This document shows positions 38,162 through 46,780 of a stretch of DNA of 64,000 bases, piece after piece (the first letter of the stretch is position 1; every line of letters begins with the position of its first letter). Origin of the DNA: Polaromonas sp. AER18D-145 (lineage in GTDB: Bacteria; Pseudomonadota; Gammaproteobacteria; Burkholderiales; Burkholderiaceae_C); the NCBI RefSeq assembly GCF_002379095.1, contig NZ_NBZV01000009.1, forward strand, positions 55,242-119,241, given 5' to 3'. Below the pieces are notes generated by a model that was given only the letters and a program-made list of their open reading frames with translations, did no database searches and was not told the origin of the DNA. The position numbers and the translations under genes are program-made.

Positions 38162-38824
38162 ATGCCGAAAATGATCGTCTCTATTGACGGCGTTGTGATC
38201 AAAGAGGTTCAGTTGACCAAGGACCGCACGTCCCTCGGGCGCCGTCCTTACAACGACATCGTCATTGACAACCTGGCCGTCAGTGGGGAGCACGCCGTTC
38301 TGCAGATGTCCGGCAACGAGGTTTTTGTTGAGGACCTGAACAGCACCAATGGCACGTATCTCAACGGCAAGGCTGTCAAGAAGCAGCAGCTCAACAACGG
38401 CGACACCGTCGAAATCGGCAAGTACAAGATCAAGTATGTCAACGAAGCCGCGAGTGCGGGCTTTGAGAAAACGATGATCATCAAGGCCGGCTCGGCCGGG
38501 CTGGTCGCGCCAGCGGGGCCAGCGGCGGCCCCGGCGGCGTCTGCACCCGTCGATGGTGCGGGCACCAGCGCGGCCATCAAGGTCATGTCTGGCGCAGCCG
38601 CTGGCCGGGAAGTCGCCTTGGTCAAGGTGGTCACTACTATCGGCAAGCCAGGGGTGGCGGTTGCGGCCATCACCAAGCGGCCACATGGCTTTGTCGTGGC
38701 GCATGTGGAGGGGGACAACAAACCCACGCTGAACGGAACGCACATTGGCGTTGAGCCCGTGCCGCTGAAAAACGGCGATGTACTTGAGTTGGCGGGCACG
38801 CAAATGCAATTTGTCCAGCGCTGA
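38162..38824 (+). CDS. FHA-domain protein
   Basis: A 220-residue phosphothreonine-binding protein. The FHA domain is at about residues 18-90: DRTSLGRRPYNDIVIDNLAV, SGEHAVLQM and NSTNGTYLNGKAV. An Ala/Pro-rich linker precedes a second, FHA-like beta region (GREVALVKVVTTIGKPGVAV, ending in LKNGDVLELAGTQMQFVQR) that lacks the SxxH motif. The ATG at 38162 has AGGAG upstream. It is the natural reader of phosphothreonines made by the kinase at 34619. Confidence 0.9.
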   Translation: MPKMIVSIDGVVIKEVQLTKDRTSLGRRPYNDIVIDNLAVSGEHAVLQMSGNEVFVEDLNSTNGTYLNGKAVKKQQLNNGDTVEIGKYKIKYVNEAASAGFEKTMIIKAGSAGLVAPAGPAAAPAASAPVDGAGTSAAIKVMSGAAAGREVALVKVVTTIGKPGVAVAAITKRPHGFVVAHVEGDNKPTLNGTHIGVEPVPLKNGDVLELAGTQMQFVQR

Positions 38825-38887
38825 CTAGGCCGTTTCTCCGCGTTCGGCCGGAAAACCACTTCAAATCGCGGCTCTTCACGAGGCCTT

Positions 38888-41137
38888 ATGCGACTTTTTT
38901 CCCGGCATTGGCCTCGCATTGCCGTCACGCTGATTCCGCTGGTTTTTGCCTTGCTCCATGCCAGCGGCGCATTACGCCTGGATGTCCTGCAGCGGCTTGA
39001 CGACATTCTTTATGACGCCCGCCTTCGAGCCACCATGCCCAGGACGCTGGACGAGCGCATTGTCATCGTGGACATCGATGAAAAAAGCCTGGCGGAAGCT
39101 GGCCGCTGGCCATGGGGCCGCAACAAGCTGGCCACGCTCGTGGACGAGTTGCTGGGGCGGCAGCAGGCCGCACTGCTGGGATTCGATGTGGTTTTTGCGG
39201 AGGCTGACGACAGCTCCGGCCTGAAAAGGCTGCAGCAATTGGCCCGCAACGAATTGAAGGACCAGCCCGCCTTTACCGACAAGCTCGGCCAGATCCAGGC
39301 CAGCCTTGATTACGATGCTGTCTTCGCAAAATCACTGGAGAACAAACCCGTCGTGCTGGGGTATTACTTCACCAGCGACCGGGACGGCCGCGTCAACGGT
39401 GTTTTGCCCGCTCCCGTCATGGAGCGGGAGGCCCTCCAGGGGCGGCCCATCCGGTTCACCAGCTGGAACGGCTTCGGTGCCAACATCGATGCCGTCGCCA
39501 AGGCAGCGCCCCTGGCAGGGTTTTTCAACTCCATCACGGAAGGCGACGGGGTTGTTCGATCGATTCCCCTGCTGGCTGAATACAAAGGCGAGTACTACGA
39601 GTCGCTGTCCCTGGCGATGTTTCGGATGCTGGTGGGCCAGCCCGGCGTCGCGCCTGGATTTCCGCAGGAAAAACTCCTGACCCGCCACTACCAGGGGCTG
39701 GAAAGCATTTTGCTCAAGCAGGGCGATAAAACGCTCGCCATTCCGGTGGATGACCGGGTGGCGACCTTGGTGCCTTTTCGCGGGCCTGGCGGTGCGAGCG
39801 GCGGCTCTTACCGGTATGTCTCCGCGTCCGATGTGCTGGCCGGAAAGATGCCGCCGGGCCAGTTGAAGGACAAGATTGTCTTGCTCGGCACCACCGCGCC
39901 TGGCTTGCTGGACCTGAGGGTCACCCCGGTTGGGGAAACCTATCCCGGCGTCGAGACCCATGCCAATGTGATTTCGGGGTTTCTCGACGGCAAGGTCTTT
40001 GTCAAACCGGACTATGCGGTTGGGTTCGAGGTGGTGATTCTTGTGCTGTCGGGGCTGACGCTGGCCCTCGCCTTGCCGCTGCTGTCCGCTCCGCGTGCGG
40101 TGGCGACCAGTGCCGCGGTGACCGCGGCTCTGGTGGGGCTGAATTTCTGGCTCTATTCGACCTATGGCCTGGTCTTGCCTCTGGCTACCGCGCTGGTCAT
40201 GGCGCTCACGGCGTTTGCACTGAACATGAGTTATGGCTATTTTGTGGAAAGCCGTTCAAAGCGGGAACTGGCCAACCTGTTTGGCACCTACGTGCCACCC
40301 GAGCTGGTCGATGAAATGGTCAAGGACCCCGACAGCTACAGCATGAAGGCATCGGCCAAGGAGCTCACGGTGATGTTCTGCGACATGCGCGGCTTCACCC
40401 GGATGTCCGAAACCATGGAGCCAACGCAGCTGCAGGCCTTGCTCAACAGTGTCTTCAGCCGGCTCACGGACCTGATCCGCAGCAACCGCGGCACCATCGA
40501 CAAGTACATGGGTGACTGCGTGATGGCTTTCTGGGGTGCGCCCGTCGAGACGCCTGAGCACGCCGCGCTGGCGGTCAAGACCGCGCTGGAGATGGTGCAG
40601 GCAATGCGCCAGCTCAATGAAGAGCATCGCAGCAAGGGTTTGCCGGAAATTGGCATAGGCATCGGGCTGAACACCGGCAGCATGTGCGTGGGCGACATGG
40701 GCTCGGATATTCGCCGCAGTTACACCGTCATTGGCGACGCCGTCAACCTGGGGTCCCGCCTGGAAGGGCTGTCCAAAATCTATGGCGTCGATACCGTGGT
40801 CAGTGCGTCCACCCGCGAACTGGCCACCGGGTTTGCCTGGCAGGAACTCGACAAGGTCCGGGTCAAGGGCAAGGACCAGGCGGTGGCCATTTTCTGTCCG
40901 GTGGCGCTTCCCGGCCAACTCGACAAGCAGGTGGGCAGCGAATTGAGGGAGTGGGCGTTGGCGCTCAGGGCCTACCGCGACCAGGCCTGGGACGACTGCG
41001 ATGTGCATTTGCTCAACTTACAGCGCATGAATGCGCAAAAGTACCTTTACCGCCTGTACGCAGAGCGTGTAGCCTCCATGAGGTTGCTGCCGTTCGATCC
41101 CGCGTGGGACGGGGCAACCAACTTCGAAACCAAATGA
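38888..41137 (+). CDS. CHASE2-domain class III adenylate/guanylate cyclase
   Basis: A 749-residue membrane cyclase. A signal-anchor helix (RIAVTLIPLVFALLHASGA) is followed by a periplasmic CHASE2 domain (ERIVIVDIDEKSLAEAGRWP to about residue 370), three membrane helices and a class III catalytic domain from about residue 490: ELTVMFCDMRGFTRMSETME (first metal Asp), IDKYMGDCVMAFWGAPVETP (second metal Asp) and RRSYTVIGDAVNLGSRLEGL. A C-terminal TPR-like tail follows. It makes cAMP or cGMP in response to a periplasmic signal. The CHASE2 module is the same type as in the kinase at 34619. It lies 34 bp before the phosphodiesterase-like gene. Confidence 0.93.
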   Translation: MRLFSRHWPRIAVTLIPLVFALLHASGALRLDVLQRLDDILYDARLRATMPRTLDERIVIVDIDEKSLAEAGRWPWGRNKLATLVDELLGRQQAALLGFDVVFAEADDSSGLKRLQQLARNELKDQPAFTDKLGQIQASLDYDAVFAKSLENKPVVLGYYFTSDRDGRVNGVLPAPVMEREALQGRPIRFTSWNGFGANIDAVAKAAPLAGFFNSITEGDGVVRSIPLLAEYKGEYYESLSLAMFRMLVGQPGVAPGFPQEKLLTRHYQGLESILLKQGDKTLAIPVDDRVATLVPFRGPGGASGGSYRYVSASDVLAGKMPPGQLKDKIVLLGTTAPGLLDLRVTPVGETYPGVETHANVISGFLDGKVFVKPDYAVGFEVVILVLSGLTLALALPLLSAPRAVATSAAVTAALVGLNFWLYSTYGLVLPLATALVMALTAFALNMSYGYFVESRSKRELANLFGTYVPPELVDEMVKDPDSYSMKASAKELTVMFCDMRGFTRMSETMEPTQLQALLNSVFSRLTDLIRSNRGTIDKYMGDCVMAFWGAPVETPEHAALAVKTALEMVQAMRQLNEEHRSKGLPEIGIGIGLNTGSMCVGDMGSDIRRSYTVIGDAVNLGSRLEGLSKIYGVDTVVSASTRELATGFAWQELDKVRVKGKDQAVAIFCPVALPGQLDKQVGSELREWALALRAYRDQAWDDCDVHLLNLQRMNAQKYLYRLYAERVASMRLLPFDPAWDGATNFETK

Positions 41138-41171
41138 CACAGCCTGCCAGCGCCTCAAGCCGGAAAAGACC

Positions 41172-41963
41172 ATGAAAGTACGCGTACTGGGCTGCTCGGG
41201 AGCGATTGCCAAAGGCTGCCGCACCACCTCTTTCCTGCTCGATCACGACGTGCTGGTCGACGCCGGGACGGGTGTTGGCGATCTCACGCTGGATGAGATG
41301 CGCGGCGTCGACCACGTGCTGCTGACACACTCCCACCTGGACCATGTCGCGGCCCTGCCGCTGATGGTGGACGCGATTGCGGCACAGCGGACGACCCCGA
41401 TACAGATTCATGCGCTGCAGGGCACGATTGACGCGCTGAAGGCCCATATTTTCAACAACACCATCTGGCCGGATTTTTCGAGAATCCCCACGCCGGAAGC
41501 ACCGTTTGTCAGCTTTCATCCGCTGGCCGTCGGCCAGACGCTGTTGTTGGCAGGAAAATATGTGGAAGTGTTGCCCGCGGTTCATACCGTGCCCGCGGTG
41601 GGGTATGCGGTGGCGACCGGCGCCGGGTGCTGGGTGTTCACCGGCGACACCGAGCGCAACCCCGCGCTGTGGGCCCGGATCAACCAGCTCAATGTCGCCA
41701 TGCTGGTGATCGAGACGGCCTTCAGCAACCGCGAACGCGACCTGGCCCGCCGTAGCCTGCATCTGTCGCCCCATGCGCTGGCCAGCGAGCTGGACTGCAT
41801 CGACAAAGGCAGGAACTATCCGATTTACATCACCCATACCAAGCCGGCGGAGACCGAATTGATCATGGCCGAGATACAGCGTTTCGACCAGACGGCGCCG
41901 TTTGGTCCCAACGTCACCCACGACATACGCTGGTTGCGCGCGGGTCAGGAGTTTGAGTTATGA
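41172..41963 (+). CDS. Metallo-beta-lactamase-fold cyclic-nucleotide phosphodiesterase, class II type
   Basis: A 263-residue metallohydrolase. The metal motif HSHLDH is in VLLTHSHLDHVAALPLMVDA; other ligands are in VLPAVHTVPAVG, VFTGDTERNPALW and ITHTKPAE. The N-terminus MKVRVLGCSGAIAKGCRTTS and overall pattern match the class II 3',5'-cyclic-nucleotide phosphodiesterase group (yeast Pde1, Vibrio CpdP). Position right after a nucleotide cyclase supports this. It overlaps the next gene by 4 bp (ATGA), so the cyclase, phosphodiesterase and pilus ATPase are translated together. Confidence 0.82.
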   Translation: MKVRVLGCSGAIAKGCRTTSFLLDHDVLVDAGTGVGDLTLDEMRGVDHVLLTHSHLDHVAALPLMVDAIAAQRTTPIQIHALQGTIDALKAHIFNNTIWPDFSRIPTPEAPFVSFHPLAVGQTLLLAGKYVEVLPAVHTVPAVGYAVATGAGCWVFTGDTERNPALWARINQLNVAMLVIETAFSNRERDLARRSLHLSPHALASELDCIDKGRNYPIYITHTKPAETELIMAEIQRFDQTAPFGPNVTHDIRWLRAGQEFEL

Positions 41964-44365
41964 ATGCCCTCGCACAGCAAGACCACGAAGACGCATTTTT
42001 TGACTCGCAAATGCTCCCACCGCAGGAGCGGGGAGTCACTTTTGAACTGCTTTATTTCCGCCAGCTGCAACTGGTCACCAACCGCATTCATGAAACCGAG
42101 AACATTGACCAGATCATGCTGGAGGCCAGCCAGGATATCTGCAAGCTGTTCAATGCCGATCGCCTGACCCTTTACGCCGTCAATGAAGACCGCACATCCA
42201 TCATCTCCAAGGTCAAGACCGGGCTCAACACCAGCCGCGACCTGAAGCTGCCCATCAGCGCGCAAAGCATTGCGGGCTACGTTGCGTTGTCAAAAACCAT
42301 GGTGAATATCGCCGATGTGTATGACGACGAAGCACTCAAGAAAATCCATCCCAATCTGAGTTTTCTGCAGGAAGTGGACAAACGCTCCGGCTACCGTACC
42401 AAACAGATGCTGGTTGCACCGGTGATGGATGGCACCACGCTTTATGGCGTCCTGCAGGTGATCAACAACCGCAGCGATCAGCCCTTTGCAAAGCTGGAAG
42501 AAGACGGTGCGCAGCAGCTGTGCAAGACGCTGGGCATTGCCATTCGCCAGCGCATGCAGAAGGCGGAAGACGGCCAGCGGCGCAGGGCGACCAAGTACGA
42601 CGGCCTGGTGGCCGAAGGGGTGCTGAGCCAGGACGAGTTGCGCCACTGCATCCAGAAGGCCCGCGACGAGGTCCAGTCGGTCGAACATCTGCTGATGGCT
42701 GACTACCGCATTCGACCCGCGCAGATCGGCGCGTCGCTGAGCAAGTTCTTTGGTGTTCCCTACGAGGCCTACAACGCGGGGCGCCTACGTTCGGAAATGC
42801 TGCATGGCCTGCTCAAGCGGCACTTTGTCGAGCAGCAGGGCTGGATGCCGCTGGAAGAAACGCCGGACGGGCTGACCCTCATGTGTGTGGATCCTGAAGC
42901 GGTGCGAGGAGCCCGGGTGGTTCCGCAGGTATTCCCGAAAATCGGCAAGTTCGCCTACTGCGTGACCACCCAGACCGAGTTTGACGAAACCCTGAGCCAG
43001 CTTTTTGGCGCGGGCAACGAGGGGGGCTCCATTGACCAGCTTCTGGCCGACATGGACTCGCCGCTCGAAAACGATGCCAACGACGATTCGGCGCTGGAGT
43101 CGGCTGCTGCCGACAACGAACTGGTCAAGTTCGTCAACAAGGTCATCATTGATGCCTACAAGCAGAAGGCTTCCGACATTCACATCGAGCCCATGCCCGG
43201 CAAGGCCAAAACCGGTATCCGTTTTCGCATCGACGGGAGCTTGCTGCCCTATATCGAAGTTCCGGCCCAGTTTCGCCAGGCCATGGTCACGCGGCTCAAG
43301 ATCATGTGTGATCTGGATATTTCCGAAAAGCGCAAGCCGCAGGACGGGAAAATCAAGTTCAAGAAATACGGACCGCTCGATATCGAGCTGCGTGTGGCCA
43401 CCATACCGTCAGCGGGAGGTGTCGAGGACGTCGTCATGCGGATTCTCGCGGCGGGCGAACCCATCCCGCTTGAAAAGCTGGGGCTGACGGATCACAACCG
43501 GGAGCGGCTCGAGAAAACGGTCTCCAAACCCTATGGCCTATTTTATGTGTGCGGCCCGACCGGTTCCGGCAAAACGACCACGCTGCATTCCATCCTGAAA
43601 TTCCTGAATACATCAGACAGGAAAATCTGGACGGCCGAAGACCCCGTCGAGATCACGCAAAAAGGTTTGCGCCAAGTTCAGATCAACAGAAAGGCAGGCA
43701 TCGACTTTGCAACAATCATGCGCGCCTTCCTGCGGGCGGACCCGGACATCATCATGGTCGGCGAGTCGCGCGACAAGGAAACCGTCTCAATGGGCGTGGA
43801 GGCTTCGCTGACCGGCCACCTAGTGTTCTCGACGCTGCACACCAATTCTGCCCCAGAGTCCATCACCCGGCTGCTGGACATGGGCATGGACCCTTTCAAT
43901 TTTGCCGATGCCCTGCTCGGCATCCTGGCCCAGCGCCTGGCCAAAAAGCTTTGTGACTGCAAGCAGGCTTCCCAGCCGAGTTCACAGGAAGTCAAGGACT
44001 TCGTCAGGGAGTACTCGGAAGAATTGCGGCCTACGCAGGCCTGGCAAGCTGACCCCGGTGGCGAAGCGCAGACCTTGCTGGACGGCTGGACGGAGCGCTA
44101 CGGCCAGAATGGCCAGCTCACCATGTACCGTGCCGTCGGCTGCGACAAATGCAACCAGACCGGCTACAAGGGCCGTATCGGCCTGCATGAGCTGATGGTA
44201 GCTGATGACGCTGCGAAAAAGTTGATTCAGGAGCGCGCCCGCGTGGCAGAGCTGTTTGCGGCGGCCGTCAACAGCGGCATGCACACACTCAAAATGGACG
44301 GGATGGAGAAAGTGCTAATGGGGCTGACCGACCTCAAGCAGGTTCGGTCGGTCTGCATCAAGTGA
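41960..44365 (+). CDS. GAF-domain GspE/PilB-type secretion or pilus ATPase
   Basis: An 801-residue hexameric ATPase of the type II secretion/type IV pilus family with an extra sensor domain. A GAF domain covers about residues 30-195 (LEASQDICKLFNADRLTLYA, then MLVAPVMDGTTLYGVLQVIN); an MshEN-like domain follows (SLSKFFGVPYEAYNAGRL). The motor has YVCGPTGSGKTTTLHSIL (Walker A), IWTAEDPVE (Asp box), RAFLRADPDIIMVGESRDKE (Walker B) and STLHTNSAPESITRL (His box). A tetracysteine zinc site is split between LCDCK and GCDKCNQTGYKGR. It overlaps the phosphodiesterase gene and precedes pilA. Confidence 0.92.
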   Translation: MNALAQQDHEDAFFDSQMLPPQERGVTFELLYFRQLQLVTNRIHETENIDQIMLEASQDICKLFNADRLTLYAVNEDRTSIISKVKTGLNTSRDLKLPISAQSIAGYVALSKTMVNIADVYDDEALKKIHPNLSFLQEVDKRSGYRTKQMLVAPVMDGTTLYGVLQVINNRSDQPFAKLEEDGAQQLCKTLGIAIRQRMQKAEDGQRRRATKYDGLVAEGVLSQDELRHCIQKARDEVQSVEHLLMADYRIRPAQIGASLSKFFGVPYEAYNAGRLRSEMLHGLLKRHFVEQQGWMPLEETPDGLTLMCVDPEAVRGARVVPQVFPKIGKFAYCVTTQTEFDETLSQLFGAGNEGGSIDQLLADMDSPLENDANDDSALESAAADNELVKFVNKVIIDAYKQKASDIHIEPMPGKAKTGIRFRIDGSLLPYIEVPAQFRQAMVTRLKIMCDLDISEKRKPQDGKIKFKKYGPLDIELRVATIPSAGGVEDVVMRILAAGEPIPLEKLGLTDHNRERLEKTVSKPYGLFYVCGPTGSGKTTTLHSILKFLNTSDRKIWTAEDPVEITQKGLRQVQINRKAGIDFATIMRAFLRADPDIIMVGESRDKETVSMGVEASLTGHLVFSTLHTNSAPESITRLLDMGMDPFNFADALLGILAQRLAKKLCDCKQASQPSSQEVKDFVREYSEELRPTQAWQADPGGEAQTLLDGWTERYGQNGQLTMYRAVGCDKCNQTGYKGRIGLHELMVADDAAKKLIQERARVAELFAAAVNSGMHTLKMDGMEKVLMGLTDLKQVRSVCIK

Positions 44366-44458
44366 CAAAATTGTCAACAATGTCTCGATGGCTGACTAAA
44401 AGAGTAACTTCCGTTGCCAGAAGATGGTCAAAGTGGCTGATTTAGACCCGGTTTTGGT

Positions 44459-44475
44459 CTGGCACGGTATCTGCT
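44459..44475 (+). promoter_or_regulatory. Sigma-54 promoter of pilA
   Basis: CTGGCACGGTATCTGCT has the -24 GG and -12 GC separated by exactly 10 bp, close to the sigma-54 consensus. It lies 38 bp before the pilA ATG, consistent with PilSR control known for type IV pilin genes. Confidence 0.75.
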
Positions 44476-44513
44476 GAATGGTCTCGCTAGTTTCTCAACC
44501 AAGGAGTTTTTTT

Positions 44514-45014
44514 ATGAAGCGTTCCATGCAAAAGGGTTTTACCCTGATCGAGTTGATGATCGTTGTCGCGATCATTGGTATTTTGGCTGCGGTGGCTTTG
44601 CCTGCTTATTCGGACTACACCAAGCGCGCCAAGCTGTCCGAAGTGATTTTGGCATCTTCTGCTTGTCGCACATCGATCACCGAAGTGTACCAATCGACCA
44701 ACACGCTGAGCCTGCCGACGGCCAACAACTGGGGCTGCGAAGCCTCTGTCGCTACCTCTAAATACGTCGCCAAGATTAATACCGATGCCAACGGCGGCAT
44801 CATGGTGACCGCACAAGGTTTCGGTGACTCAGGCGTTGACATGATCGACACCAAGACGGTGAGCCTGGTCCCGACCGCTGCTGGCAAAGCAGCTATTACT
44901 GCTGCCGCTCCTCTTTCCGAGTGGGTTTGCGGTAATCGCACCGTACTGAATGGTGGTACTGCTGTCACGACCGTTCCCGCCAAGTTCCTGCCTGGCTCCT
45001 GCCGCGGAGTCTAA
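44514..45014 (+). CDS. pilA: Type IV pilin, major subunit type
   Basis: A 166-residue prepilin. The short leader MKRSMQKG is cut before [20 protein letters not shown], the hydrophobic N-methylated helix with the essential Glu at +5. A variable globular domain follows, with Cys pairs including a C-terminal disulfide loop between VCGNRT and LPGSCRGV. The ATG at 44514 has AAGGAG upstream. It has its own sigma-54 promoter and a strong terminator, so it is monocistronic. The neighbouring pilus ATPase and PglL-like ligase suggest regulated assembly and glycosylation. Confidence 0.95.
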   Translation: MKRSMQKGFTLIELMIVVAIIGILAAVALPAYSDYTKRAKLSEVILASSACRTSITEVYQSTNTLSLPTANNWGCEASVATSKYVAKINTDANGGIMVTAQGFGDSGVDMIDTKTVSLVPTAAGKAAITAAAPLSEWVCGNRTVLNGGTAVTTVPAKFLPGSCRGV

Positions 45015-45039
45015 TTTAGAGCGCATAGCGCAAAATAGT

Positions 45040-45068
45040 AAAAACGCCCCCTCTCTGGGGGCGTTTTT
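45040..45068 (+). terminator. Rho-independent terminator of pilA
   Basis: CGCCCCC-TCTCT-GGGGGCG followed by TTTTT and preceded by AAAAA, 25 bp after the pilA stop. It can act in both directions. Confidence 0.92.
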
Positions 45069-45091
45069 CTTTGCTGACCTCACATTCGTTC

Positions 45092-46780
45092 ATGCTTGCT
45101 ATCCCTCTTTTTCTCCTGAGCTGGCTGCTTCCTTTGCACTTTCCGCCCTGGGTTAGCTGGCACTTGGAGGCTGTGGCGTTTTTTGCGGTCATTCTGCTGG
45201 GCTGGGCTGGTATCGTCCGCATGCGTCGTGCTGCGGGCCCCCGGACTGCGGCCTTGCCTTTTGCGGCCTTGCCTTTTATTGCCTTGGGTGTTGTCGTTAC
45301 GCTGCAGCGGGCCGCCGGACTTTTGCCCTTTTGGGGGAGCGTCTGGACGCTCTGGTTTTACATTGCGCTGTGCGTCGCTTGCCTGATGCTGGGTTTTGCC
45401 GCGGCTTCTGCGTCTGTGCAGCCTCGCCCGGCTTCTGCGGCACTCACGCCCTTCACGCTGCTGGCATTCACTCTTTCTGCAGGTGCAGCCGTATCGACCA
45501 TTGTTTCCTTTGCCCAGGTGCTCAGCCTGTGGGAGCATTCAGAGTGGGTTGCGCGCATGCCGAATTTGCGTCGCCCGGGCGGCAATCTGGGGCAGCCCAA
45601 TCACCTGGCCACGCTGTTGGTGATGGGCGTGGCAAGCCTGGTATTTCTGCGTCAGTCCAAAAAACTCGGCCCGGCATCTGCCGGCTTGCTGTTGTTTCTG
45701 CTGCTTATGGGTCTTGCGGTCAGCGAATCGCGCGCTGGCGCCCTGAGTTTGCTGCTCCTGTTGGGCTGGTGGTTGTTCAAGCGTCGGGTAATAGGTGAGA
45801 CCACCCCTCGATGGGTCGGCATCGTGGCGGGCATTGCCTTTGTCGGAATGTTCCTGACCTGGCCGCATGTGCTTAATGCGATGGATCTGTTGCCCCACCA
45901 AGCCAACGCCCGCGTCGCCGAGGGAAGCATGCGGTTCCAGGCATGGTCCCAATTGCTTAAGGCGGTGACCATGCACCCGTGGGCGGGCTGGGGTTTCCAC
46001 CAAGTGGCTGCCGCGCACAACGCGGTGGTCGACGGCTACACCGTGAGCGAACCCTATGCCTACAGCCACAACCTGGTGCTCGATCTGGTGATTTGGACAG
46101 GTGTGCCGATGGCGCTGCTGCTGGTGGTCGTGACGGCGGTATGGCTATGGCGGCGCGCGCGCGATGCCAACCAGTTGCTTCCCTGGTACGGCCTGGCGGT
46201 AGCACTGCCACTGGGCTTGCATTCGATGCTCGAGTATCCGTTTGCCTATGCCTATTTTCTGGTGCCGGTTATGCTTATGCTTGGGGCCGTGGAGGCCAGG
46301 GCGGGAAGGGGTAAAGTTCTTGCCCGCATCGGCGTCAAAGCGGTGGGAGCCGCATTGTTGGTCAGCACTGTCGTACTGGCCTGGTCGGTGGTGGAGTATT
46401 TGGCAATCGAAGAAGACTTTCGTGTGGCCAGATTTCAAGCATCGCGTATTGGTTCCCCGCCGGTCGGGCATCAGCGGCCCAAGGTCGTTTTATTTGACCA
46501 GCTGGGCGTGCTGCTTGACGTTTCCCGTATCACGCCTGCGCCCAATATGTCGGCGCAGGACATGGAGGTGGCCAAGCGTGCCGCGCTCTATTACCCGTGG
46601 ACGGCCACGCAGTCTCGTTACGCTATGGCGCTTGCCCTTAACGGCAATCCAGAGGAAGCTGCGCGGCAACTTCAGGTTATCCGTCGCTTATGGGGCGAAA
46701 AGCAGTATCAAGCCATGAAAGAACACATAGCGGAAAAGGCCACACAATACCCTCAACTGCGCGAACTCAAGCTGCCTTGA
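45092..46780 (+). CDS. PglL/Wzy-type O-oligosaccharyltransferase or O-antigen ligase, copy 1
   Basis: About 562 residues with at least ten membrane helices. RRPGGNLGQPNHLATLLVMG is the N-terminal PglL_A-type motif; HPWAGWGFHQVAAAHNAVVD through YSHNLVLDLVIWTGVPMAL is the periplasmic Wzy_C loop with the conserved His; HSMLEYPFAYAYFLVP and a C-terminal periplasmic domain follow. Such enzymes move a lipid-linked glycan onto pilin or other proteins, or polymerise it. Its place right after pilA favours pilin glycosylation. The start is uncertain (ATG 45092 or TTG 45071; no clear ribosome binding site). It overlaps the convergent flippase gene by 28 bp. Confidence 0.8.
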   Translation: MLAIPLFLLSWLLPLHFPPWVSWHLEAVAFFAVILLGWAGIVRMRRAAGPRTAALPFAALPFIALGVVVTLQRAAGLLPFWGSVWTLWFYIALCVACLMLGFAAASASVQPRPASAALTPFTLLAFTLSAGAAVSTIVSFAQVLSLWEHSEWVARMPNLRRPGGNLGQPNHLATLLVMGVASLVFLRQSKKLGPASAGLLLFLLLMGLAVSESRAGALSLLLLLGWWLFKRRVIGETTPRWVGIVAGIAFVGMFLTWPHVLNAMDLLPHQANARVAEGSMRFQAWSQLLKAVTMHPWAGWGFHQVAAAHNAVVDGYTVSEPYAYSHNLVLDLVIWTGVPMALLLVVVTAVWLWRRARDANQLLPWYGLAVALPLGLHSMLEYPFAYAYFLVPVMLMLGAVEARAGRGKVLARIGVKAVGAALLVSTVVLAWSVVEYLAIEEDFRVARFQASRIGSPPVGHQRPKVVLFDQLGVLLDVSRITPAPNMSAQDMEVAKRAALYYPWTATQSRYAMALALNGNPEEAARQLQVIRRLWGEKQYQAMKEHIAEKATQYPQLRELKLP

